A stretch of 53,272 nucleotides of DNA from a virus, in IMG/VR virus record IMGVR_UViG_3300048837_000676, positions 1 to 53,272 of that record. One strand, written 5' to 3'. Shown one piece after another: positions 9,202-17,382 of this stretch. Position 1 is the stretch's first letter; the number at the start of each line of letters is the position of its first letter. The notes under the pieces were generated by a model. That model was not told the DNA's origin. It worked only from the letters and a program-made list of their open reading frames with translations, and ran no database searches. Position numbers and translations under genes: made by a program.

Positions 9202-10068
9202 CTACACCCCCTCCGGACATTCGAAGTCTTCGGCACCGGCAAACGTCGTCCACCCGGATTCCGTGCCCGGATCGACAACCTTCACCGTCCGGGTCTTGTA
9301 TTGCAGCGCCCCCGTCGTTGCGTCCTGTCCCACCGCCGTCACCACAGTCACCGTCGTGAAGGAGGGCACACTCGGGATGCTGATGCCATTGATTGCCTCC
9401 CGCACTGCCTGCTCGCTCGGCACGTTGGCGTCCGAACCGGGACTCCCTACCGTCGTCACCACGTAAGGCACACTCGGAATCGCCGCCCGCACTGCCTGCT
9501 CGGTTGGAATCGCCGAGGCGCTGCCCGGCGCGCCCACCGCCGTCACCACATCCCACAGCCCCGGAGTCCCCGCCGCATGGCCGGCCAACTGATCGGCGTT
9601 CTCGTTGTACCCCCCCACATCGATCCCGTTCCATCGCACAAGTAGCGTTCCGGGGTCTTCACCTGCTTCCACCTTGATGAAAGCCCCGTCTCCAGTCAGC
9701 TTGTCGGCAAGATAGCCGGGGTTTTCGTCAGACGACGAGATGCCGACCCGCTCGTCGGTCGAAGCCCCGCCGCCTGCTGAACCACCGGAAGACCTAATTT
9801 CCAGCGTGTCGCCAGCCACGCGGACTTCCACTCCGTTGCGCCCGCGAACGCGCCGGAACCCCAATTTGTCGCGCACCAGGCCGGCGAACACATCCGCGCC
9901 GTCGCCGATGTTCACGCCGTCGGCACTTCCATCGATGGCTGTCGCCCCCGCGGATTCCAGATACCGGAGCACCTGCACAATCGCGTCCAGGATGCGGCGA
10001 ATCTCGAAATCGCGCACGGTGTTGGTCGAGGGGATGGAACGCACCCGTTCCGGCATGACTCTAGCCAT
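9202..10068 (-). CDS. Tail-fibre-type protein with EQAVRxAI repeats
   Basis: A 288-aa protein. The start chosen is ATG 10068 (MARVMPERVR), which overlaps the end of the nozzle-like gene by 8 nt. Residues 1-80 look like an adaptor (TVRDFEIRRILDAIVQVLRYL, then a Gly/Asp-rich stretch). The second half has two tandem units of the form V..VG.PGS....P.EQAVR.AI...PSVP, a motif frequent in phage fibre and baseplate-associated proteins. A Thr/Val-rich C-terminus ends in CPEGV. It probably forms an elongated beta-rich or trimeric appendage. The family role is inferred from the repeats and neighbours, not from a named domain. Confidence 0.75.
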   Translation of the reverse strand: MARVMPERVRSIPSTNTVRDFEIRRILDAIVQVLRYLESAGATAIDGSADGVNIGDGADVFAGLVRDKLGFRRVRGRNGVEVRVAGDTLEIRSSGGSAGGGASTDERVGISSSDENPGYLADKLTGDGAFIKVEAGEDPGTLLVRWNGIDVGGYNENADQLAGHAAGTPGLWDVVTAVGAPGSASAIPTEQAVRAAIPSVPYVVTTVGSPGSDANVPSEQAVREAINGISIPSVPSFTTVTVVTAVGQDATTGALQYKTRTVKVVDPGTESGWTTFAGAEDFECPEGV

Positions 10069-12526
10069 TGCGCACCTCCGCCATGCTGGAAGCCGCCGCG
10101 ATTTCGTAGACGGTCGCCGTAGATTCCACTTCGAGGCTCCAACGCAGACAGCGCCCGTGGACCGGGATTTTCCGCGCCTGCCCGTCGGTCGGCACATAGG
10201 TGCCCCGTAGCAGTCCGTCGCCGTATAGCCGCAAACGAACGGCCCCGCCGTAGGCGGATGCGCGGACCTGCGCAACCACCCACCGGGCCGGGCGGGGCAG
10301 CACAAACTCCCGGCTGCGCCAGACCAGCGAACGGGCCGTTCCGTTGTCGGGACTCCAGATAACAAGGTCGCCCGCCGCGTCGATGGCATACAGGCTGTCT
10401 GTCTCGTCGTCCCGGTACAGCGCCGTGATTCCCGTGTCGTCCGCCGTCGTGGCCGTGTTCGCGCCCTCGCCGAAGTCGAGCAAAAGCGCCCCTTCCGAGT
10501 GAAAGCCGACATACGCGCCGTCCTGGCCAGCCGCAAGCAGGCTGGCGGGCGTGATGCCATTCCAAGTAGGCGCGTCGAAAAGCCCTTTCGTCGCCACGCT
10601 GGCCCCTCCGCCCAGAAAGGCACTGAGACCGTCAGGGCCGGGGGAGAGGACTAGACTCCTCACCTGCGCGACGCCGCGCTTTGCAAGTGCCCTTTCGTCG
10701 TGCATGATCTGTGTCTGAGTCATGTACTGCGGCTCGGACCCGGACAGCAGCCACGGGGTCTTCTCCGTCAGGACGAAAAGCTCGTTGCCGCTTGCCTTGA
10801 TCGCAACAATCTCATCATGGAACGCGAAGCGGTAGCCTTCCGGCCATGCCTCCGGGCGATAGGCAAGGGAAATCCATACCTCGCGCCCCTTGAACGCGGC
10901 GAAGTAGCCGCCGGGCAGACGGCATAGCCCCGCCAGAGCATCGTCAGGCGGCAGCACGTCGGGTTCCAACACTTCACCGAGAAGCTCGTATGACTTTTCC
11001 GCCAGGGCGTATTCCCAGGTCAGCACACCGTTGTCGGCAGCGGCGGACCCCTTCACGGATGCGTTGATCGTAGCCGATTGCGACGGATCGTCAACCGGCA
11101 CGTCGGCGACAAAACGCCAGTCGCCCGCGCCGTCCGTCTGGTATACCCGCTTGGTGACGATTCCTCGGTCTGCCCCGCCGGTCGGGAGTTGCACCGGCAT
11201 CCACACTTTGCCGACTTCGCCGTCCTCCACGACCAGTTCGCCGCTTGCTTCGCCGACCGGTCCCTCTTCTCCCCATTCGGTCACATAGGCGTAGCAGTAG
11301 CGAGGAAACGCCTTGTCGTTATTGGAGAAGCTCCCTTCCAGGGTGATCGTCGCGTTGAACTTGATCGTGATGGCATATCCGCCTTCCGGGCTGAGCGGGT
11401 CGAGAAGCTGGGCCTTTTGCCATACGGTGTTCACCGTCATGGTGGGGGAGACGCGGACACCGCTATCTTTTTTGGCAATCTCCGTGTCCGCGTCGTCGTG
11501 ATCGGTACCATTCGCCAAGTCCTCCTCCCACATCGGATAGTTGATGGAGTTGAACACCTTGTTGTAGGCGAACGACTGCACCCGGTTGCAGTAGACCCAT
11601 TTCGGCCCCCCATCGCAGTCCGTGCAATGCACCTTGACCACGAACCGGTATTCCTGCCCGGAAACGAGGCTCGACGAACTAAATGTGGCACTTGCTGTGA
11701 TTTTTCGTCCGTCCCGTTCCCATGCCGAAAAGCTGGTTCCGGCCGCCGAGGGGGCAGCGCCCGCCGTTTCGACGTACCATTTAATGTCGTCGAACGCAAG
11801 CTGCGGCGCAGCCTCGACAAGCGGTGCTCTGTCGGGCTTGGGAATGGCGAGGTCAAAGGTCTTTGTCGTCCCGGCGTCGTACCCGCGCACCTTTGGTTTC
11901 CCGTCCCCGGTCCAGTAGATGCGGCTGTACTGGTCGGAAGCTACGGAGCTGCGGACCACATCGACATCATTCGCCCAGGTCAGCCAGCTTTCCTTGGCGG
12001 CGTTGTCCAGCGTGGCCGCAGCAACCAGCCCGTTCAGCCAGGATGCCCCGCTGATGTCCGCGCCGGAGTCCGGGGCGGAAAGCGCCGTCACTTCGCCATT
12101 GCACCAGAAAATGAACTTGTTCGTCGCCCATTCCACCCGCTCGATACCCTCTGTCTCCTCCCGCAGCTTCGTCTGGATCGCGACGGCGATTCCTGCCATG
12201 TCCGTTGCGGCGGAGAAGGTGGGAGCGATGCTGTATTCGGTCCCGTCGATGGAAATCTTGAAGCCGGGATTCGTCAGCGCCTTCCACGCCGAAACCGTCG
12301 TGCTGCCCGCCGTCCCGCACGTCAGTTTATGCTCGTCGTACTCCCAGCGGTACAGCCCCTTATGGCCAACCGCGCCAAGCTCGGACACTACGCTGTTCCG
12401 CCGCAGAGGAACCAGCTTGCCGGACGACAATCGGCAATTCCGCGCCGTCTGCGCCATATGGTCGGCAAGCGCTTCCGGGTCAACGGCCGGGGCGATTCCG
12501 CCGAATCTGTCCAGAGCGATGTGCAA
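10061..12526 (-). CDS. Putative podovirus tail nozzle/tubular protein
   Basis: An 821-aa protein starting at TTG 12526, about 10 nt after GGAGG; no better ATG is near. The N-terminus (RFGGIAPAV...AQTARNCRLSSGKLVPLR) is a signature seen in large podovirus tail proteins placed after the adaptor genes. The middle holds fibronectin-like sequence (YAYVTEWGEEGPVGEAS) and the C-terminal 350 residues hold repeated beta blades (GYFAAFKGREVWIS, NELFVLTEKTPWLLSG, DSLYAIDAAGDLVIW), suggesting a propeller. This resembles the layout of T7 gp12-like nozzles, although direct homology is not shown. It follows two short connector-type genes, which supports a tail-tube or nozzle role at the portal vertex. Confidence 0.7.
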   Translation of the reverse strand: MHIALDRFGGIAPAVDPEALADHMAQTARNCRLSSGKLVPLRRNSVVSELGAVGHKGLYRWEYDEHKLTCGTAGSTTVSAWKALTNPGFKISIDGTEYSIAPTFSAATDMAGIAVAIQTKLREETEGIERVEWATNKFIFWCNGEVTALSAPDSGADISGASWLNGLVAAATLDNAAKESWLTWANDVDVVRSSVASDQYSRIYWTGDGKPKVRGYDAGTTKTFDLAIPKPDRAPLVEAAPQLAFDDIKWYVETAGAAPSAAGTSFSAWERDGRKITASATFSSSSLVSGQEYRFVVKVHCTDCDGGPKWVYCNRVQSFAYNKVFNSINYPMWEEDLANGTDHDDADTEIAKKDSGVRVSPTMTVNTVWQKAQLLDPLSPEGGYAITIKFNATITLEGSFSNNDKAFPRYCYAYVTEWGEEGPVGEASGELVVEDGEVGKVWMPVQLPTGGADRGIVTKRVYQTDGAGDWRFVADVPVDDPSQSATINASVKGSAAADNGVLTWEYALAEKSYELLGEVLEPDVLPPDDALAGLCRLPGGYFAAFKGREVWISLAYRPEAWPEGYRFAFHDEIVAIKASGNELFVLTEKTPWLLSGSEPQYMTQTQIMHDERALAKRGVAQVRSLVLSPGPDGLSAFLGGGASVATKGLFDAPTWNGITPASLLAAGQDGAYVGFHSEGALLLDFGEGANTATTADDTGITALYRDDETDSLYAIDAAGDLVIWSPDNGTARSLVWRSREFVLPRPARWVVAQVRASAYGGAVRLRLYGDGLLRGTYVPTDGQARKIPVHGRCLRWSLEVESTATVYEIAAASSMAEVRNG

Positions 12527-12528
12527 GG

Positions 12529-12870
12529 CTAGGTCGCCTCCATGTAGCGTCGGAAATGCGATGCCGAAAGACCGGCGTTGTGCTCATCGTCCGCGTCAAG
12601 CTCGAAAACCCGATGCGCCAGATAGTGGGCAAGCGGCTCCAGGTAGGCATATCCGACCGGAAGATCGGCAGACGCGACGGTTGCCGAAATCAAGCGGGAG
12701 AAGGTGGCAACGGACCCGTCGTCGGCAAGGCGCAGCGCAGGACGGCGGGAAAGCACGTCCTCGATGCCGTCGTTCAGGAACCCGACCATGACGGCGACAG
12801 GGTTCCGCTTCGTGCTCTCGGTGTCCTGCACCATGCTCCAGGCGCGGTCAATGACTTCCTGTCCGGTCAT
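12529..12870 (-). CDS. Short adaptor-like phage protein
   Basis: A 113-aa protein whose ATG 12870 overlaps the previous stop (ATGA). The sequence opens with MTGQEVIDRAWSMVQD, contains FLNDGIEDVLSRRP, a beta-rich middle and an HYLAHRVFELDADDE helix. This resembles the small adaptor proteins (DUF6682-like) that podoviruses place between portal and nozzle, but it is short for them. It sits between a one-helix membrane protein and the nozzle candidate. It could be a head-completion or tail-connector protein; the family assignment is tentative. Confidence 0.65.
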   Translation of the reverse strand: MTGQEVIDRAWSMVQDTESTKRNPVAVMVGFLNDGIEDVLSRRPALRLADDGSVATFSRLISATVASADLPVGYAYLEPLAHYLAHRVFELDADDEHNAGLSASHFRRYMEAT

Positions 12871-13115
12871 GGTTTGACGACCTCCCTGATTTTCTGCACG
12901 ACGCCCAGCCCGAACAGCCCGACGAGAAACGCGACGGCGAGAGTGATGAACGCTATGAGCCCAGCCTTCCTGCCGCTCTTCCAGGTGTTGGCAAGGTCTT
13001 TCAACTGCGCAACCATCTCATGGTCGAGGCCGAGGACGCAGTGGGACTCCCCGCTTGTCGCCGCTATCTTCGCGGCCAGCCGTTCGACGATTTGATCCAT
13101 TTCGCGTTCGGTCAC
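12867..13115 (-). CDS. One-helix membrane protein, holin candidate
   Basis: An 82-aa protein. GTG 13115 is preferred because GGAG lies 7 nt before it; the first ATG is five codons later. Residues 1-50 are polar and helical (DQIVERLAAKIAAT, HEMVAQLKDLANTWKSGRK). Residues 51-73 form one clear transmembrane segment (AGLIAFITLAVAFLVGLFGLGVV), followed by a short basic tail. This layout of an N-terminal coiled coil plus a C-terminal membrane anchor resembles XhlA-type proteins and small holins. No endolysin neighbour is present, so the lysis role is only a candidate. An alternative is a membrane anchor or inhibitor. Confidence 0.65.
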   Translation of the reverse strand: MTEREMDQIVERLAAKIAATSGESHCVLGLDHEMVAQLKDLANTWKSGRKAGLIAFITLAVAFLVGLFGLGVVQKIREVVKP

Positions 13116-13125
13116 GTCTCTTCTC

Positions 13126-13716
13126 CTACAAGTAGAAGGACGAATGCTGAACCCGGACATCTCCGGACCTTCGCCCCGTCAGCAGTTCGACTTTCGCCTC
13201 GAACACCCCTTGCCGGTAGCGTTCGAGAGCAAGAACCGCCCCGCTCGGGTCGTACCAAGGCACCGGATCGCGGCTGCTTTCCGGATTGAGCTTGAGCCCA
13301 GCCACCGCACGGCTGGAAATCGATTCCCCGAACCGAACCAGAAGCCAGTCGGGCAAGTCGTCGCAGGATACGGAAGGAAGGTAGACGACGGTCGCCACCA
13401 AGGATGTGCCGCCGACCCATTCCGGATCGAAGACAAGAACACCGTCAGTCTGGAACGACCAGCGGGATTCAGGAACAGTCGCCCCGTCGATCTCGACCGA
13501 AACAACGTGCCGAATTGTGGCGTTGCCATACTCCGGAACCAGTGCGTATTCTGTCTGTCCTGCCACCATCGCCACCGCGTCAATCGCCTCGCGCCAGCAG
13601 CCCGTGTCAAGGCAGAACTCTCGGGCCGCAAGCCGGAGAGCCTGCAACACCGCGTTGTCTGGACAGCGCGGAAGCTGCACCAGAGGAAGAAGTGTTTCGA
13701 TGGTGGCGGTGCCCAT
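13126..13716 (-). CDS. Head-tail connector/adaptor-like protein
   Basis: A 196-aa protein starting at ATG 13716 behind GAGGAA. It has a helical N-terminus (DNAVLQALRLAAREFCLDTGCWRE), then a beta-rich middle with EYALVPEYGNATIRHVVSVEIDG and WSFQTDGVLVFDP. The C-terminal helix pair includes WLLVRFGESISSRAVAGL and RYRQGVFEAKVEL. The pattern of helices, then a beta insertion giving a predicted value, then a closing helical part matches podovirus connector or adaptor proteins (gp6/gp11-like). Its place after the capsid genes and before the nozzle candidate agrees with this. Confidence 0.7.
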   Translation of the reverse strand: MGTATIETLLPLVQLPRCPDNAVLQALRLAAREFCLDTGCWREAIDAVAMVAGQTEYALVPEYGNATIRHVVSVEIDGATVPESRWSFQTDGVLVFDPEWVGGTSLVATVVYLPSVSCDDLPDWLLVRFGESISSRAVAGLKLNPESSRDPVPWYDPSGAVLALERYRQGVFEAKVELLTGRRSGDVRVQHSSFYL

Positions 13717-13720
13717 GACG

Positions 13721-14260
13721 CTATTCCTCGGGCTGGCCCTGCACCGTCAGGCAGAGTTCCACCAGTTCGGGCTTGCCCATCCTGCCGGGGATTTTCGCGG
13801 CGCGGTCGAAGGCGCGAATCTGATTCCCGATCTCGGTCCTCGTCATCCCTTCAAGCTGCTCGCGGTTCATCCGCTTCGGTTCCGGCTGGAACGCGATGGG
13901 CTCTTCCATTTCGGGAGGAACGACGGTCAGGTCGGCCACGGCATCCGGCATGGGGGGAATGGGGTATTCCTGCGGGCCTCCCGGTTCGGGCATGGCATGC
14001 GCCACGGGAGCCACCACACCTCCCGCGACGGCGAGCATCTGGCGCAGTTTGGCGTTCTCCTCGATCAGACTGCGCTCCCGCTGCGACAGAGTAGACACGT
14101 CGAGGTCGCGGACCACGGCACGGTCGAGCTGGATTTCCCGCCGCCCGTCGTCATGCACCGTCAGCCAACCCGGGTGCATCTCCGGCATGGCGTCGAGAAC
14201 CGGCGTCCAGGTGAAAATCGATCCGTCCTTGCGCTGCACGATTCGCACTTTGTTCGGCAT
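13721..14260 (-). CDS. Hypothetical structural-operon protein with SAP-like C-terminus
   Basis: A 179-aa protein starting at ATG 14260. The N-terminus is a small beta unit (VRIVQRKDGSIFTWTPVLDAMPEMHPGW), then a short coiled coil (LSQRERSLIEENAKLRQML). A Pro/Glu-rich linker occupies residues about 85-130. The C-terminal 50 residues (LEGMTRTEIGNQIRAFDRAA...MGKPELVELCL) look like a SAP/Rho-N-type helix-extended-loop-helix, which can bind nucleic acid. It lies between the capsid decoration-like gene and the connector gene. The function is unknown. Confidence 0.65.
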   Translation of the reverse strand: MPNKVRIVQRKDGSIFTWTPVLDAMPEMHPGWLTVHDDGRREIQLDRAVVRDLDVSTLSQRERSLIEENAKLRQMLAVAGGVVAPVAHAMPEPGGPQEYPIPPMPDAVADLTVVPPEMEEPIAFQPEPKRMNREQLEGMTRTEIGNQIRAFDRAAKIPGRMGKPELVELCLTVQGQPEE

Positions 14261-14281
14261 CTTCTTGGTTCCTTCTGTTGA

Positions 14282-14313
14282 GGCGGGCCGGGTTCAGGTG
14301 TCCCCGGCCCGCC
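14282..14313 (-). promoter_or_regulatory. GC-rich intergenic hairpin
   Basis: An 11-bp perfect inverted repeat (GGCGGGCCGGG / CCCGGCCCGCC) with a 10-nt loop lies in the 81-bp gap between two structural genes. No U tract follows on the minus strand, so it is not a standard intrinsic terminator; mRNA processing or stability control is possible. The minus-strand core CCGGGGAC resembles hairpins at 27335-27358 and near 29320 and 29690. Confidence 0.55.
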
Positions 14314-14341
14314 GATGTTGTTGCCGTCTGCGGCGATGCCG

Positions 14342-14800
14342 TTAGCGGCAGTCCACGCACTCGATGATGAAGTCGATCACGGCGGCGTCGGCGGCGTTGT
14401 TGAACAGCGCCCCGATGTAGGCCGTGGCGGCGGCGTAGAACTTGCCCTCCGCGTAGGCGATGGTGGTCGTGTTTTCGGCGAGCTGGGCGCGGGTGAAGAC
14501 GACGGCCTGGGCATTGCCGTTCAGACCGTCGTGGTAGCCGTCTTTGTCCACCTCGGCGTCGTTGGCGATGGCGTGGTCGCCCACGTCAAGGGTGAGGGTG
14601 CCGCCCTCGGCGGTGCGGACGTTGACGATCACCTGTTTGACGAACGTGTTAGCCGGGACGTTCATCAGCTTCACAACGTCGGCCTGCGCCACGTTGTTCG
14701 CCGAGCAGTCCACGGTGCGTTTGACGACGAACGTCTTGCCACCGTCCTGGTGGTTGAGGGCATTGCCGTCGCCGATCATGGCAAATTCTTTCACGGACAT
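14342..14800 (-). CDS. Capsid decoration / auxiliary head-like protein
   Basis: A 152-aa protein starting at ATG 14800 after AGGAGTACATCCG. It is beta-rich, with VVKLMNVPANTFVKQVIVNV and GTLTLDVGDHAI, then AYAEGKFYAAATAYIGALF, ending in a Cys pair (IECVDCR). Proteins with VPANTFV...VTVDVGD-type cores often follow the major capsid gene in podoviruses and are interpreted as decoration or auxiliary head proteins. Its position immediately after the capsid gene supports this; the exact role is inferred. Confidence 0.65.
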   Translation of the reverse strand: MSVKEFAMIGDGNALNHQDGGKTFVVKRTVDCSANNVAQADVVKLMNVPANTFVKQVIVNVRTAEGGTLTLDVGDHAIANDAEVDKDGYHDGLNGNAQAVVFTRAQLAENTTTIAYAEGKFYAAATAYIGALFNNAADAAVIDFIIECVDCR

Positions 14801-14837
14801 CGGATGTACTCCTGTGTTCGGTGTGGTTTTCTTGGAC

Positions 14838-14864
14838 AGGCCGGGGGAACGACTCCCCCGGCCT
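14838..14864 (-). promoter_or_regulatory. Hairpin after the major capsid gene
   Basis: An 11-bp perfect inverted repeat (AGGCCGGGGGA / TCCCCCGGCCT) with a 5-nt loop is placed 12 nt after the capsid stop. No U tract follows. A strong hairpin here could protect the 3' end of capsid mRNA or cause partial termination. Confidence 0.55.
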
Positions 14865-14875
14865 TCCGTTCCGCG

Positions 14876-15799
14876 TCAGCCCTTGCGGATGTAGGGGGTT
14901 CCCAGAGCCCCGGGCTTCTGCACTTTGTCGCCGTAGACCTGGAGCGACCGCACGATCTCGCCGAAGTCGTCCGGGTTCTTGAGCGTCTCGGTCATCATCA
15001 TCTGGCTGGCGAACGCAATGGCCATCTTGTGGCCGAACATGGCGTTCGTGGCCGAATAGGCACCGTCGGCAACCACGGAGAGGTTGTTGGTGCGGAACAC
15101 CTCGAACCGGTCGATCATGCCCAGCCTGCCGTTGCGCAGCAGACTCTTGCCGTCGCCGGTCATGCTGGCGTCCTTGAGGTCCGATTTCTTGAGCAAGCCG
15201 CAGGCCCAGGACGGCAACGCCACCCAGCGTTCCTCGTCGGGCACGTTCTGCTCGTCGAGCACCACGCCCCAGTCGATGATGTTGTCGATGATGTTGTCCT
15301 TGGTCAGCGCCAGGGGGCTGCCGGACGCGCCGAGGTTGAAGTCACCGCTCACCTTGCCGGCCGTCGCGCCCTTGTTGTGGGCGTCCGCCTCGGCATAGAC
15401 CCGCCCGAGCACGTCGGTGTCGATGGCGACTTTCTGCTTCATGGAGGCGTGTTCAGCCCACTTTTGCACGTAGGGGATGTCGATCTGCTTCTTGTCCACG
15501 GCATTGATGCCGACGCCCCAATACTTGCCCTTGTCGATCACCAGATCGATGAAGCCGCCCTCGGGGGTCTGGTACTGGAGCTTCTGCCCCTTCACGTAGT
15601 CGCGGGACACGATCTCGGGAAGGGTCCGAATGCGGAGCGTGTCGCCGAACTTCTGGAGTTCGTCTTCATGCTCGGTCGTCGCGATGGCCCCGAAGATCGT
15701 GGCCGCGTAGAATTCCACCAGAAGCAAGGTGGCGAAGAGAAGAGGGATGTAGGTGCCCGAGTGATTCGGGTGTCCGGTTGCGGTAGGATAGCCAGGCAT
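14876..15799 (-). CDS. Major capsid protein
   Basis: A 307-aa protein starting at ATG 15799 behind GGAG. Features typical of podovirus HK97-fold capsid proteins are visible: an N-terminal helix (LLFATLLLVEFYAATIF), an early E-loop-like segment (GDTLRIRTLPEIVSRDYVKGQKLQYQ), DKGKYWGVGINAVD, a long helix region, RWVALPSWACGLLKKSDLKDA, and a C-terminal strand with MFGHKMAIAFASQMMMTE. It follows the scaffold gene by 40 bp and is preceded by portal and terminase genes, the usual head-module order. I see no extra domain, and the length is usual for the family. Confidence 0.88.
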   Translation of the reverse strand: MPGYPTATGHPNHSGTYIPLLFATLLLVEFYAATIFGAIATTEHEDELQKFGDTLRIRTLPEIVSRDYVKGQKLQYQTPEGGFIDLVIDKGKYWGVGINAVDKKQIDIPYVQKWAEHASMKQKVAIDTDVLGRVYAEADAHNKGATAGKVSGDFNLGASGSPLALTKDNIIDNIIDWGVVLDEQNVPDEERWVALPSWACGLLKKSDLKDASMTGDGKSLLRNGRLGMIDRFEVFRTNNLSVVADGAYSATNAMFGHKMAIAFASQMMMTETLKNPDDFGEIVRSLQVYGDKVQKPGALGTPYIRKG

Positions 15800-15839
15800 T
15801 TGCCGACTCCTTCAATTTGGAGGACGCCCCGGGGAGGCG

Positions 15840-16865
15840 CTACACGAAGGAGGGGGCACCCGCCCCCGCCCCGTCGTTGGGCTTCGCGACGCGCCCCTGC
15901 TGATAGGCGTCCATGAGTTCTTGTTTCCGTTTCACGGCTTCCGTCGGGCTCATGCCGCCCGAAGTAAGCCCCTGCATCTTTTTGGTCCAGTCCTCGAAGC
16001 TCATCGTGGCACCGGCGGCAGGCGCGTCGTGGACGCTGCGACCCGACGGCATCACCTGGCTTTCGACGGAAGGAGCCTTCTTTTTCCCGTCCGGGAATTC
16101 CCCGAGGAAGCGCTGGAACAGCCGCGCCACCCTGGCCGAATCGAATGTGCGGTAGGCGTCCTGGAGAAGCGACTCGAATGTCGTCCCTGTCAACGGCTCG
16201 ACTCCGCCGAGGAACTCGTCGAATTCCTTGCTGGAGTTGATCTGCTCCCATTCGGGAACCAGAGCGGACAACTCGGTGTAGAAAGCCCTGCGGGACTGGT
16301 CTTCCAGTCTGCCCTCGACTTGCTCGATTCTGTCCTGCGCGGGACTCCTGGACCCTTGCAGCGCCCGTTGCAGAGCGATCTGCTGCTTCCAGTAGTCCAC
16401 GCCGAATTCTTCGATCAGGTCGGGCTTGACCAGGCGCTTCACCTCGTCGTCGCCGACGATGTTGGCGTCCTGATCCATGCCGGGTTGCCGGGGCTGAATC
16501 TGCGTCGCGCCGTCCGGATGCCTGACGCGCAGAGCGTCAAGCTCCGCCGTTGCCCGTCGCAGTGAGTCGCGGAGCAGCCCGACTTCGGCGCGAAGCCGCC
16601 CCGTCTCGCTGACGTACTTGCCGTTGATGACATCGAACTTGTGCTTCCAGTCCTCGCTGCGGGGAGCCTGATCGGGATTCCCCTGCTGCCGCGCCTTTTC
16701 CTCCGGCTGCGGCTGCGGTCCTGCCTGTCTGTTCGCGGGCGGCTGGTCGTGGTTGCCGGGTTCGGCATGGTTCTGCGGCTGGGCCTTGTCCGGCTCCTGC
16801 GCATGTTCCTGCTGAGCGGCGTTCACCTTGTCCAACTGCGCCTGCAATGCGGTAGGGAGACTCAT
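15840..16865 (-). CDS. Capsid scaffolding protein
   Basis: A 341-aa acidic, Gln/Pro-rich and mostly helical protein whose ATG overlaps the previous stop (ATGA at 16862-16865). The N-terminal 80 residues are low complexity (HAEPGNHDQPPANRQAGPQP). A central coiled coil follows (LRAEVGLLRDSLRRATAEL). The C-terminal 60 residues contain MSFEDWTKKMQ and TEAVKRKQELMDAYQQGR, a helix-turn-helix-like end as in scaffolds that bind the capsid shell. Composition and position directly before the major capsid gene identify it; no enzyme motif is present. Confidence 0.85.
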   Translation of the reverse strand: MSLPTALQAQLDKVNAAQQEHAQEPDKAQPQNHAEPGNHDQPPANRQAGPQPQPEEKARQQGNPDQAPRSEDWKHKFDVINGKYVSETGRLRAEVGLLRDSLRRATAELDALRVRHPDGATQIQPRQPGMDQDANIVGDDEVKRLVKPDLIEEFGVDYWKQQIALQRALQGSRSPAQDRIEQVEGRLEDQSRRAFYTELSALVPEWEQINSSKEFDEFLGGVEPLTGTTFESLLQDAYRTFDSARVARLFQRFLGEFPDGKKKAPSVESQVMPSGRSVHDAPAAGATMSFEDWTKKMQGLTSGGMSPTEAVKRKQELMDAYQQGRVAKPNDGAGAGAPSFV

Positions 16866-17194
16866 TGTCCTGCACCTCTGTTTGTGAGCCCTTTCGGGTG
16901 TTCACCTATGGCGGAAGTGCCGGAGCCGCCGGTTTGCGGTCTTCCGTCCGCCATGACACTCGTGTTCAATCCGCCCCGGACGATACCCGGAGCGGACTCA
17001 ATCATATCCACCAGCTCACGCAGCAGGGCCGCTTCGGCGCGTGCCTCCGCCATCATATGAGCGTCAGCCACGTTCAGCAGGTAGTGAATCGCATCGTCGG
17101 TAGCCAGCTTCAGCCACTCGACAAACACCCCGAAGTCATGCTCGCTGGACAGTCGGGCAATGGCGCGGACGGCTTCCATGTCGGGAGATGTCAT
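16862..17194 (-). CDS. Hypothetical head-module protein
   Basis: A 110-aa protein. ATG 17194 is chosen because GGGGAGG is correctly spaced, while the longer frame runs into the upstream gene. The first 75 residues are amphipathic helices (VRAIARLSSEHDFGVFVEWLKLATDDAIHYLL) and the C-terminus is Gly-rich and polar. It overlaps both neighbours by 4 bp, so it is coupled within the portal-scaffold unit. Small proteins at this place in podoviruses can be head assembly factors, but no family is recognised. Confidence 0.7.
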   Translation of the reverse strand: MTSPDMEAVRAIARLSSEHDFGVFVEWLKLATDDAIHYLLNVADAHMMAEARAEAALLRELVDMIESAPGIVRGGLNTSVMADGRPQTGGSGTSAIGEHPKGLTNRGAGQ

Positions 17195-17382
17195 TTCCAC
17201 CTCCCCGCAAGAATGCGGGCGGCGATGCCGACCCGACGCCAAAAAGGGAGCTTGCACACCGTTGCCTTGATCGCGGACTCGACCTGCGTCCCGACTCTGA
17301 GAGCTTCGCGGAAAACCCGGCTGCCCTCCTTAGCGGTCATTCTGCCCTGATCCCGCGCTATGCTTCGTTCCAGGCTACCCAT
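17191..17382 (-). CDS. Small basic protein between portal and scaffold genes
   Basis: A 63-aa protein from ATG 17382, overlapping the portal gene by 8 nt and the next gene by 4 nt (ATGA). It is rich in Arg/Lys and Ala, with a helix (GSRVFREALRVGTQVESAIKA) and a basic amphipathic end (FWRRVGIAARILAGRWK). Tight overlaps on both sides argue that it is real. The function is unknown; membrane or nucleic-acid contact is possible from its charge. Confidence 0.6.
   Translation of the reverse strand: MGSLERSIARDQGRMTAKEGSRVFREALRVGTQVESAIKATVCKLPFWRRVGIAARILAGRWK

Noticed and set aside
11078-12532. 484-codon plus-strand frame opposite the nozzle-like gene
   Set aside because: Antisense shadow; Arg/His/Gly-rich with no start signal.
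14282-14864. Hairpins beside the capsid genes as intrinsic terminators
   Set aside because: Neither stem is followed by a U tract on the minus strand, so they are listed as regulatory hairpins only.
14315-15916. 533-codon plus-strand frame over the capsid genes
   Set aside because: It lies opposite the well-supported capsid and decoration-like genes and has shadow-type composition.
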